Source: Candidatus Bathyarchaeota archaeon B26-1 (GTDB taxonomy: Archaea; Thermoproteota; Bathyarchaeia; Bathyarchaeales; B26-1). Taken from it: a stretch of DNA of 5,155 nt. A program made the position numbers and the translations under genes. The DNA lies in NCBI GenBank assembly GCA_001593925.1, contig LUCD01000112.1:1-5155 (forward strand), read 5' to 3'. Positions 1-5,126 of the stretch are shown piece after piece. Each line of letters begins with the position of its first letter. Within the stretch, counting starts at the first letter, position 1. The notes beneath the pieces were generated by a model. The model saw only the letters and a list, made by a program, of their open reading frames with translations. It was not told where the DNA came from and ran no database searches.

Positions 1-879
1 GACCCGATAGGGAAGAAACCTCTCTCCCATTTCCATCCCGGAGCACTAGTCATGTCCATAGCGACTGTGGGATGCAACTTCAGATGCCAATTCTGTGATA
101 ACTGGGTTATAAGTCAGGAGAGGAAGATCACCGGCCGAGACTTGCCCCCCGAGGAGGTAGTCAAGCTCACCGAGAAGTACGGCGCCCACGGCATAAGCTA
201 CACCTACACCGAACCGACGATCTTCTTTGAGTACGCTTACGACACCGCCCGTCTAGCCCACGAGAAAGGGTTCTTCAACACCTTCGTAACGAACGGATAC
301 ATGACCCCCGAAGCCATCAAGGTGATATCGCCTTACCTCGACGCCGCCACCGTCGATTTCAAGGGAGGTGGAGACCCAGAGTTTTACAGGAGGTTCTCCA
401 AGGTTCCCTCGGTCGAGCCTATCTACGAATCGCTCAAGGAGATGAAGCGGCACGGCATACACATCGAGGTTACAAACTTGGTGGTGCCGAAGATTGGAGA
501 CTCGATGGAGACGATAGGCGAGCTCGCCTCGTGGATAAGGGAGAACCTAAGCGCAGACACGCCGTTCCACCTCTTGAGGTTCCATCCAGACTACAGGATG
601 GATCACATCCCGTCGACCGAGATAAAGACGCTTGAGGAGGCTTATGAAACGGCGCGTGAGGCCGGGCTAAACTACGTATACCTCGGCAACGTTCCGGGAC
701 ACAGGTATGAGAACACGTACTGCCCGAACTGCGGAGAGGCTCTGATAAAAAGATACGGCTTCGAGATAATCGGGTGGAGAATAACAGAGGACATGCGTTG
801 CCCGAACTGCGGGACGCACATCCCGATAGTGGGCGAATACCATAAGGGCGGATACTCATTCCCGTACCCAATAATCTGA
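1..879 (+). CDS. amrS: AmmeMemoRadiSam system radical SAM enzyme (AmrS-like), 5' end missing
   Basis: The reading frame is open from the first base, so the gene is cut by the window edge; the ATG at 52 is internal. Counting from the first visible codon (292 residues), the start reads DPIGKKPLSHFHPG, a conserved lead-in of this family, then the radical SAM motif CNFRCQFC (Cys25, 29, 32), which binds the 4Fe-4S cluster that cleaves S-adenosylmethionine. The C-terminus carries two CPNCG knuckles (Cys241/244 and Cys267/270), probably a metal site, in the family's TYCPNCG...L...CPNCG...IP arrangement. Family members are about 330-350 residues, so roughly 50-70 N-terminal residues are missing. The enzyme is related to pyruvate formate-lyase activases; its substrate is not established. 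Its usual partners are AMMECR1 and Memo proteins; neither lies downstream here. It converges on the next gene with a 16-bp gap. Family assignment is confident; the reaction is unknown. Confidence 0.9.
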   Translation, partial: DPIGKKPLSHFHPGALVMSIATVGCNFRCQFCDNWVISQERKITGRDLPPEEVVKLTEKYGAHGISYTYTEPTIFFEYAYDTARLAHEKGFFNTFVTNGYMTPEAIKVISPYLDAATVDFKGGGDPEFYRRFSKVPSVEPIYESLKEMKRHGIHIEVTNLVVPKIGDSMETIGELASWIRENLSADTPFHLLRFHPDYRMDHIPSTEIKTLEEAYETAREAGLNYVYLGNVPGHRYENTYCPNCGEALIKRYGFEIIGWRITEDMRCPNCGTHIPIVGEYHKGGYSFPYPII

Positions 880-895
880 AGTAACGCCTTATCCT

Positions 896-1735
896 TTATG
901 GAAGAAACTGTGATAGATGCCTAAGCCCGATGATCAGCCCTTCCCTGAAGCCTTCAACCCCGTGATATACGGGGTCCTCATGCTCTATGCTGAGGACGTA
1001 GTCGTAACCCTGATCCTGCAAGGCGGAGATGAACCGTTTCCAGTCTATGTCTCCGAGGCCGGGAATCCTGAACCTCCACCATCCCTCCCCCGTGTAGCCG
1101 ACCCAGGAGAGCCTCCACCAGAGAACCTCCGTATCCTTGCAGTGAGTATGATAGATTCGGCTACCGAATCTCCTAACGGCTTCAAGGTAGTCGATGAACT
1201 GGAAGATCAGATGTGAAGGATCAAAGTTCAACCCAAGGTTCTTCGAGGGTATTATCTTGAACATCCTCTCCCATATGTATGGGCTATGGGCGATGTTGCC
1301 CATACAGTTCTCGATCGCGATCTTGATGTCGTGTTTCTCCGCGTGCTCAACTATGGAAGGCCAGACCTCCGCGTAGACCTCCATGTTTTTGTCTAGGCTC
1401 CCCGGAACCCTCCCGATCCATGTGCTGACCACCGGAACATCGAGCTCGACGGCCGCTTCGATCATCTTCTTGACGTGTTCGTTGTTTCTCCTTCGAACCT
1501 TGAGGTTTGGGTCCATGTTGTTTGGACACCATGTCAGGCAGGAGATAATCACGTCCTTGCCTTTCAGAATCTTCTTGACTTCACCGGCGCCGCGTTTCAG
1601 TATCTTCTCGGGGTCGATGAGAGGGCTTCCGGGGCGGGCGTTGATCTCCAAGGCCTTGAACCCGTTGGCTGATGCCCATTCAACAGTCTCCTTGAGGTTG
1701 CCGAGTTGTCCACCCACAAGGAAACCTATCCTCAA
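896..1735 (-). CDS. Sugar phosphate isomerase/epimerase-like TIM-barrel protein
   Basis: The 279-residue product matches the xylose isomerase-like TIM barrel family (AP endonuclease 2 clan), cytosolic metal-dependent enzymes that isomerise or epimerise sugars, inositols or related polyols. Visible landmarks are an N-terminal strand MRIGFLVGG, then the likely metal ligands in family order: Glu142 (IAIENC), Asp172 (NFDPSH), His198 (YHTHCKD) and Glu251 (LSIEHEDP). The stretch GWWRFRIPGLGDIDW (about 218-232) is a signature shared with the HxKDTE subgroup of these proteins. Length is normal for the family. The start is a TTG, chosen because an extended ribosome-binding site lies just upstream and an in-frame TGA lies four codons before it; no in-frame ATG is available near that point. 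It is transcribed divergently from the hydrolase gene at 1843. The substrate cannot be read from the sequence. Confidence 0.88.
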   Translation of the reverse strand: MRIGFLVGGQLGNLKETVEWASANGFKALEINARPGSPLIDPEKILKRGAGEVKKILKGKDVIISCLTWCPNNMDPNLKVRRRNNEHVKKMIEAAVELDVPVVSTWIGRVPGSLDKNMEVYAEVWPSIVEHAEKHDIKIAIENCMGNIAHSPYIWERMFKIIPSKNLGLNFDPSHLIFQFIDYLEAVRRFGSRIYHTHCKDTEVLWWRLSWVGYTGEGWWRFRIPGLGDIDWKRFISALQDQGYDYVLSIEHEDPVYHGVEGFREGLIIGLRHLSQFLP

Positions 1736-1737
1736 AG

Positions 1738-1746
1738 GATCACCTC
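1738..1746 (-). promoter_or_regulatory. Extended Shine-Dalgarno site fixing a TTG start
   Basis: On the minus strand this reads GAGGTGATC, a nine-base match to the complement of the archaeal 16S rRNA 3' tail. It ends two bases before the TTG codon at 1735, with the GAGGTG core five bases away. It decides the start of the isomerase-like gene. Confidence 0.8.
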
Positions 1747-1776
1747 AACGATCTAACTACAGTAAAATTGGCATCT

Positions 1777-1787
1777 CCTATTTAAAA
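1777..1787 (+). promoter_or_regulatory. TATA-like promoter element for the isochorismatase-family gene
   Basis: The plus strand reads CTATTTAAAA. A start about 25 bp downstream would fall near 1809, upstream of the candidate start codons at 1843 and 1885. It is the same element as the minus-strand TATA box, because the TTTAAA core is its own complement. It is the only obvious AT-rich box in the divergent region. Confidence 0.5.
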
Positions 1788-1788
1788 G
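1778..1788 (-). promoter_or_regulatory. TATA-like promoter element for the isomerase-like gene
   Basis: The minus strand reads CTTTTAAATAG. A transcript start about 25 bp downstream would fall near 1757, giving a leader of about 20 bases that contains the ribosome-binding site. The same AT core can also be read on the plus strand. Position and composition support it; no transcript data are available. Confidence 0.55.
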
Positions 1789-1807
1789 GACACTCTGGAA
1801 GAGTCTC
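1789..1807. repeat. Imperfect dyad next to the divergent promoter
   Basis: Arms GACACTCT and AGAGTCTC pair at seven of eight positions around the three-base centre GGA. The dyad abuts the shared TATA core, in the plus-strand gap between TATA and predicted transcript start and over the minus-strand BRE position, which is a usual place for an archaeal repressor site. It could also be chance. Confidence 0.35.
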
Positions 1808-1842
1808 CCGCAGAAGCCAAGAGAAGGAGAATCGTTACGGGA

Positions 1843-2430
1843 ATGTTATATTGTGTAGGGCCTAATACTGGGTCGGTGGAAGCCTTGGGTCTGCTATCAA
1901 AGGATGGCGCAGTCCTCCTCATTATAGACATCCAAGAGAAACTCTTCCCACACATGCATAAGAAAGAAGAGGTCTCCAAGAATGTGCGGAGGCTCATAAA
2001 GTTCGTGAAGGTCGTGGGGATACCGATCGTTCTGACCGAGCAGTACCCGAAGGGTCTAGGCCGCACCATAAGGGAGATCAAAGAGCTAATCCCAGAAGTC
2101 AAGCCCATAGAAAAGGTGGAGTTCAGCTGTTTAGGTTCTGAAGAGTTTAGAGGAGCCCTGAAGAGGTTAGATGCGAAAACCCTGATCCTGACGGGCATCG
2201 AGACCCACATCTGCGTAAGCCAGACAGCTATAGAGGCCCTCGACATGGGTTACGGCGTCCACGTGGTCAGCGACGCAACGTCCTCGAGAAGAGAGGAGGA
2301 CAGAACGGTCGGAATAGAGAGGATGAGGCAGGGCGGAGCCGTAATCTCCTCAACAGAGATGCTTATATACGAGGTTCTAAGGAGGGCTGGAACCAAAGAG
2401 TTCAAAGAGGCTCTCCGACTCGTGAAGTAG
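1843..2430 (+). CDS. Isochorismatase-family cysteine hydrolase (ISOC/YcaC-like)
   Basis: The product (195 residues from the ATG) has the alpha/beta fold landmarks of the isochorismatase/nicotinamidase superfamily, cytosolic amidases and ester or ether hydrolases using an Asp-Lys-Cys triad. The likely triad is Asp29 (LLIIDIQEKL), Lys91 (EKVEFSC) and Cys124 (GIETHICVSQTA). The motif TEQYPKGLG (65-73) and the ETHICV cysteine loop point to the ISOC/YcaC-like branch, whose substrates are mostly unknown, rather than to nicotinamidase proper. The start is uncertain: the ATG has a GGAG 13 bases upstream, which is long, while a TTG at 1885 has GGTG six bases upstream and would remove 14 poorly conserved-looking N-terminal residues. 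It is divergent from the isomerase-like gene and may share its promoter region. Superfamily assignment is secure; the reaction is not. Confidence 0.88.
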   Translation: MLYCVGPNTGSVEALGLLSKDGAVLLIIDIQEKLFPHMHKKEEVSKNVRRLIKFVKVVGIPIVLTEQYPKGLGRTIREIKELIPEVKPIEKVEFSCLGSEEFRGALKRLDAKTLILTGIETHICVSQTAIEALDMGYGVHVVSDATSSRREEDRTVGIERMRQGGAVISSTEMLIYEVLRRAGTKEFKEALRLVK

Positions 2431-2463
2431 AAGCGTGGAAGACAAGATCAGCCTGACCTACAA

Positions 2464-2474
2464 CAAAACTTAAA
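2464..2474 (+). promoter_or_regulatory. Probable TATA-like element for the small helical gene
   Basis: The sequence CAAAACTTAAA lies about 26 bp before position 2498, so the transcript would begin within about 12 bases of the ATG at 2510. That fits a leaderless or very short-leader mRNA. The box is weaker than the one at glnA. Confidence 0.4.
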
Positions 2475-2509
2475 GGCTAATTCAACTCCATATTAGATTG
2501 GTTGGTGTA

Positions 2510-2890
2510 ATGGAGAGGTTCCTACCCATACTTCAAACGATCCAGACGAGGCTTAGAGAGCTTCTCACAAGGAATGAACGGTACATGCTCCATTGGGATG
2601 TCCCCAAGATCAGAGGAGTGGGAGAAGACCTCATCGATCTAGCCTGGGACGTTTCCTCAGACCTCATCGAGGTTGAGCATAGAATTTTATATCGGTCTCT
2701 AAGCGAAGCCGGTCTCGGAATATGGAACAGAGCGTCAGAGGTCCAGAATAGAAGCCTAACAAAAGAGGACAAAGAGTACTTCAAGAGCGTCCATGAAGCT
2801 CTTGGAAATCTCTGCGAGAAGATTGAGACCGGCGAATACTACAAGGCGCTCCAAGAAGTCGCATCCAAGATAAACTATGAAAAGCGATGA
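2510..2890 (+). CDS. Hypothetical small, probably all-helical protein
   Basis: I do not recognise this family. From the ATG at 2510 the protein has 126 residues; a TTG at 2498 would add four (V-G-V in front of the Met), and I prefer the ATG. The sequence is charged and lacks signal peptide, membrane segments and metal-type Cys/His clusters (a single Cys at 102). Amphipathic helix patterns dominate: about 3-24, 37-66, 85-107 and 109-124, with a loop around HWDVPKIRGVGED (28-40). This suggests a helical bundle, possibly a partner-binding protein. Codon use resembles the neighbouring genes, which supports a real gene. It is 79 bp after the hydrolase, has its own weak promoter, and is followed by a T-rich stretch, so it may be transcribed alone. 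No function can be assigned. Confidence 0.75.
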   Translation: MERFLPILQTIQTRLRELLTRNERYMLHWDVPKIRGVGEDLIDLAWDVSSDLIEVEHRILYRSLSEAGLGIWNRASEVQNRSLTKEDKEYFKSVHEALGNLCEKIETGEYYKALQEVASKINYEKR

Positions 2891-2913
2891 TCCTAATGTT
2901 GTTCCTCCCTACT

Positions 2914-2955
2914 TGAATGTTTATTCACAATTTTTCTTAATTAGTGAATGTTTAT
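2914..2955. repeat. Repeated 11-mer and dyad half-sites upstream of glnA, candidate operator
   Basis: The 11-mer TGAATGTTTAT occurs exactly at 2914-2924 and 2945-2955, a 31-bp period, close to three helical turns. The first copy extends into the inverted repeat TGAAT-GTTT-ATTCA (2914-2927), and ATTCAC (2923-2928) faces GTGAAT (2944-2949). The cluster ends about 16 bp before the glnA TATA box, a position where an archaeal activator or repressor could bind. It does not resemble the GGAA-N6-TTCC operator of methanogen NrpR. The low-complexity setting lowers confidence. Confidence 0.45.
2930..2939 (+). terminator. T-rich stretch, possible archaeal terminator
   Basis: The run ATTTTTCTTA lies 40 bp after the stop of the small helical gene and upstream of the glnA promoter. 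Archaeal RNA polymerase terminates at such U-rich tracts without a hairpin. The surrounding region is AT-rich, so the call is tentative. Confidence 0.4.
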
Positions 2956-2962
2956 GTAAAAA

Positions 2963-2979
2963 ACAGAAAGCTTTATATA
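2963..2979 (+). promoter_or_regulatory. glnA promoter: purine-rich BRE and TATA box
   Basis: A purine-rich ACAGAAAG precedes CTTTATATA, a strong archaeal BRE/TATA pair and the clearest promoter in the window. A start about 25 bp downstream falls near 3001, so the leader before the glnA ATG at 3010 would be under about 10 bases. No ribosome-binding site precedes that ATG, which agrees with near-leaderless translation. Confidence 0.8.
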
Positions 2980-3009
2980 CAAAAATACGATAAAACAAGA
3001 TTCTGTTGA

Positions 3010-4491
3010 ATGGGCGTGTCTCCCATGGAGAATCCGGACCCAGCAGAGGAGGCAATAGAAAAGCTCAAAAAGAGTAGAGTCCGATGGGTTCACTCCACAT
3101 TCGTTGACATGAGAGGTCTGATGCAGGACGTTGTTGTTCCGGCTAGAGAGTACATCTCCGGGAGAGCCTTCAAGGCTGGCATAGGCTTCGACGGGTCATC
3201 CGTGAGGGGCTTCAAATCGATCGAAGAGTCCGACATGCTACTCAAGCCTGACCCCAAAACCTTGGCCGTGATCCCTTGGACCGACGACGAGAAGCAGAAG
3301 AGCGCGATCATAATAGGCGACGTATACGAGGCTTACAACGGTGAGGAGCCGTCAGAGGTCTGTCCACGAGGCTACGTAGCGAAGAGAGCCGTAAGGGAAG
3401 CCGAGAAGATGGGGTACACAGGCTACTTCGGGCCTGAGCTGGAATACTTCATCTTCTCCTCCATAGACCCAACCCGCCTCGTTTGGGACCTATGGGTCAG
3501 CCCGAAGGGTGGAGAGGGTGACTCGTGGGGCGCCCCCAGAATAGTCCCGAGATCGCCTGAGATAACCCCGGGACACTTCATCTTGAGGCCGAAGGAAGCC
3601 TACTTCAGGCCTCCCCCCGAAGACACGACGATCGAGTACCGTAATGAGGTCGCTTCAATACTGGAGGATAGCTTCGGCTTCCAGATTGAGATGCACCACC
3701 ACGAAGTTGCCACCGCAGGTCAGCTAGAGATAGACTTCCGTTACGGTGAGCTCGTCGAGACCGCCGACCGGACGATCTACTACAAGTTCGTAGCCAAGAA
3801 CATTGCCAAGAAATACGGCATGATCGCGACGTTCATGCCGAAACCCGTCTACCTAGATAATGCAAGTGGAATGCACATCCACGTATCCTTGTGGAGAGGA
3901 GGAGAGAACGCCATGTACGACGAAGAAGACGAGTACGCAGAGCTGAGCCAGACCGGTAGATACTTCATCGGCGGCCTCCTAGAACACGCAAAAGCCTTGA
4001 CGGCCATCTGTTGCCCAACAGTGAACTCGTACAAGAGACTTGTCCCCGGCTTCGAGGCCCCCATCTACATAATGTGGTCTAGGAGGAACAGGTCTGCCAT
4101 GGTTAGAGTTCCAGTATACTATAGGGGCGCCGAGTTCGCCTCGTACAAGAGGATCGAGTTCCGTTCAGCCGATCCCTCATGCAACCCGTACTTGGCCTTC
4201 GCGTGCCTCTTGACGGCTGGGTTGGACGGCGTTAAGAGGAAGATCGATCCAGGAGACCCCGTCGACGAGGACGTCTACAAATTATCGTCTGAGAGGAGAC
4301 GTGCTTTGGGGATAGGTGAACTCCCAACGACCCTCAGGGACGCCTTAGAGGAGATGAAGAGCGACGAGGTTATCCACAGAACCTTGGGAAGCCATATATT
4401 CGACGCTTTTATAGAGTATAAGATGAACGACTGGAGACAGTATTGTCTCTATGTAACTCCATGGGAGATAATGAAGTATCTCGATTATTAG
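3010..4491 (+). CDS. glnA: Type I glutamine synthetase
   Basis: Cytosolic dodecameric enzyme making glutamine from glutamate, ammonia and ATP. The N-terminal beta-grasp domain (about 20-115) carries GFDGSS (59-64), whose Asp sits at the subunit interface active site. The catalytic domain shows the family series: GPELEYF (Glu143, Glu145), HHHEVATAGQLE (Glu232, Glu240), GMHIHVS (His289), NSYKRLVPGFEAP (339-351; Arg343 and flap Glu349), NRSA (Arg361) and RIEFRSADPSCNPYL (Glu383, Arg385). All expected catalytic residues are present. At 493 residues it is about 50 longer than short GSI-alpha enzymes; much of the excess is at about 150-197. The C-terminal region (YKLSSERRRALG, then ELPTTL) lacks the LPPE context of adenylylated GSI-beta, so adenylylation at Tyr423 is unlikely. 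The ATG at 3010 is preferred; ATG 3025 would remove five residues. It leads a probable operon with two small sensor-domain genes. Confidence 0.97.
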   Translation: MGVSPMENPDPAEEAIEKLKKSRVRWVHSTFVDMRGLMQDVVVPAREYISGRAFKAGIGFDGSSVRGFKSIEESDMLLKPDPKTLAVIPWTDDEKQKSAIIIGDVYEAYNGEEPSEVCPRGYVAKRAVREAEKMGYTGYFGPELEYFIFSSIDPTRLVWDLWVSPKGGEGDSWGAPRIVPRSPEITPGHFILRPKEAYFRPPPEDTTIEYRNEVASILEDSFGFQIEMHHHEVATAGQLEIDFRYGELVETADRTIYYKFVAKNIAKKYGMIATFMPKPVYLDNASGMHIHVSLWRGGENAMYDEEDEYAELSQTGRYFIGGLLEHAKALTAICCPTVNSYKRLVPGFEAPIYIMWSRRNRSAMVRVPVYYRGAEFASYKRIEFRSADPSCNPYLAFACLLTAGLDGVKRKIDPGDPVDEDVYKLSSERRRALGIGELPTTLRDALEEMKSDEVIHRTLGSHIFDAFIEYKMNDWRQYCLYVTPWEIMKYLDY

Positions 4492-4498
4492 GGTTTGA

Positions 4499-4506
4499 GG
4501 GAGGTG
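4499..4506 (+). promoter_or_regulatory. Shine-Dalgarno site fixing a TTG start after glnA
   Basis: GGGAGGTG lies just past the glnA stop and ends eight bases before TTG 4515. It selects this TTG over an in-frame ATG at 4443 inside glnA, because translation from 4515 gives exactly one RAM domain. Confidence 0.75.
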
Positions 4507-4514
4507 TATTAGGG

Positions 4515-4748
4515 TTGAGAGCATACGTGATGATGGAGACGAAGCCGGGAACCTCGGAGGACGTTGTGAGGAGGATCAAAGAGAGGGTTAAGGAGGTCGT
4601 TCAAGCGGACTCCATCTACGGCAGGTTCGACGCCATAATAATCATAGAGGCTCCGGACCTCGATAGCATAAAGGAGATACTCTACAAGCTCGTCGAGAGG
4701 GACCCAGACGTCGTCCACACCGAGACCTTCCTAGCTCTCTCAGAGTAG
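4515..4748 (+). CDS. Stand-alone Lrp/AsnC effector-binding (RAM/SMBD) domain protein, copy 1
   Basis: The 77-residue product is a single RAM/SMBD domain, the ligand-sensing half of Lrp/AsnC regulators, with a beta-alpha-beta-beta-alpha-beta ferredoxin-like fold. Visible parts are strand 1 with RAYVMMETKPGTSE, a helix to about residue 29, the central GRFDAIIIIEA hairpin, helix 2 (LDSIKEILYKLVE) and the last strand VVHTETFLAL. There is no helix-turn-helix, so it should not bind DNA alone; such 'demi' proteins can oligomerise, bind amino acids or pair with full-length Lrp proteins. It follows glnA by 23 bp with a good ribosome-binding site, so co-transcription is likely. A role in sensing glutamine or another amino acid for nitrogen control is inference. 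An in-frame ATG at 4443 would add 24 residues unlike the family and overlap glnA, so I reject it. Confidence 0.88.
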   Translation: MRAYVMMETKPGTSEDVVRRIKERVKEVVQADSIYGRFDAIIIIEAPDLDSIKEILYKLVERDPDVVHTETFLALSE

Positions 4749-4763
4749 AGGAGCCGAAGAGCC

Positions 4764-5030
4764 GTGTCTAAGCGTAAAGACCTACGCCGGAAAGCCATAA
4801 GGGCATTCGTCCTACTCACGATGAAGCCGGGAACATCAGAGGAGATAGTAAGGTCTAGACGCATAAAGGGAGTGAAGATGGCGAACTCGGTTCTTGGAAG
4901 ATACGACGCGGTAGTGATAATAGAGGCAAAGGGGCTGAACGATCTAAAGAAGATCATATACGAGATGATTGAACAGCATCCGAACGTCGTCCACACCGAG
5001 ACATTAATATCAATCTTCTACCCGCCGTGA
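4764..5030 (+). CDS. Stand-alone Lrp/AsnC effector-binding (RAM/SMBD) domain protein, copy 2
   Basis: The 88-residue product is a second single RAM/SMBD domain, about half identical to copy 1 when aligned by eye, with a two-residue deletion near the end of helix 1. Shared blocks are KPGTSE, the GR-F/Y-DA hairpin followed by IIEA, and VVHTET. It has the more canonical IKGVKMANSVLGRYD segment of the family. Unlike copy 1 it begins with a basic extension, SKRKDLRRK, whose purpose is unknown; it could touch nucleic acid or a partner, or simply be a tail. The GTG start is preceded by GAGGAG (4748-4753, overlapping the stop of copy 1) with a ten-base spacer; no other start is near. The 15-bp gap to copy 1 supports one transcript from the glnA promoter. 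The pair looks like a tandem duplication that has diverged. Ligand unknown. Confidence 0.87.
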   Translation: MSKRKDLRRKAIRAFVLLTMKPGTSEEIVRSRRIKGVKMANSVLGRYDAVVIIEAKGLNDLKKIIYEMIEQHPNVVHTETLISIFYPP

Positions 5031-5044
5031 ATAATGAGGAATCT

Positions 5045-5086
5045 TAATAATTAACCGATAAAAAGTAAGGTTTAAATAATAATTAA
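5045..5086. repeat. 10-bp direct repeat flanking a promoter
   Basis: TAATAATTAA occurs exactly at 5045-5054 and 5077-5086, a 32-bp period, on either side of the TATA-like box at 5071. The sequence is low-complexity AT, so this may be chance. Confidence 0.3.
5065..5079 (+). promoter_or_regulatory. BRE/TATA promoter of the last gene
   Basis: GTAAGG followed by TTTAAATAA resembles the other promoters here. A start about 25 bp downstream falls near 5100, leaving a leader of about 27 bases with a ribosome-binding site. It separates the final gene from the glnA operon. I see no clear T-tract terminator between 5031 and this box. Confidence 0.6.
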
Positions 5087-5126
5087 GGCTTTAATCTGAA
5101 AAACTCAGAAGAAACGGTGAAAACAA

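Noticed and set aside
52..54. ATG at 52 as the true start of the radical SAM gene
   Set aside because: The 17 codons before it match the family's conserved segment leading into the CxxxCxxC motif, so the gene begins outside the window.
470..871. 133-residue open frame on the - strand opposite the radical SAM gene
   Set aside because: Ser/Arg/Pro-rich composition and full overlap with a gene carrying clear motifs mark it as a shadow frame.
1383..1865. 160-residue open frame on the + strand opposite the isomerase-like gene
   Set aside because: Its translation is Ser/Leu/Pro-rich with no family features; it is the antisense shadow of a well supported gene.
1782..2246. 154-residue open frame on the - strand opposite the hydrolase gene
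   Set aside because: It has no recognisable domain and lies over a frame containing a complete catalytic triad.
1843..2430. Nicotinamidase (pncA) assignment
   Set aside because: The usual nicotinamidase metal-binding Asp-x-His-x-x...His set is not evident and the TEQYPKGLG motif points to the ISOC/YcaC-like branch.
2923..2949. ATTCAC...GTGAAT as a terminator hairpin before glnA
   Set aside because: The stem is only six base pairs, AT-rich, with a 15-base loop; archaeal termination relies on the T tract, and an operator reading is at least as likely.
4443..4514. Longer form of the first RAM protein starting at ATG 4443 inside glnA
   Set aside because: The extra 24 residues do not fit the domain, no ribosome-binding site precedes that ATG, and a strong one sits correctly before TTG 4515.
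4515..5030. PII (GlnB/GlnK) or ACT-domain identity for the two small proteins
   Set aside because: They lack the PII T-loop and C-terminal signatures; the GxxDxxxxxE hairpin and final T-x-T strand fit the Lrp/AsnC RAM domain.
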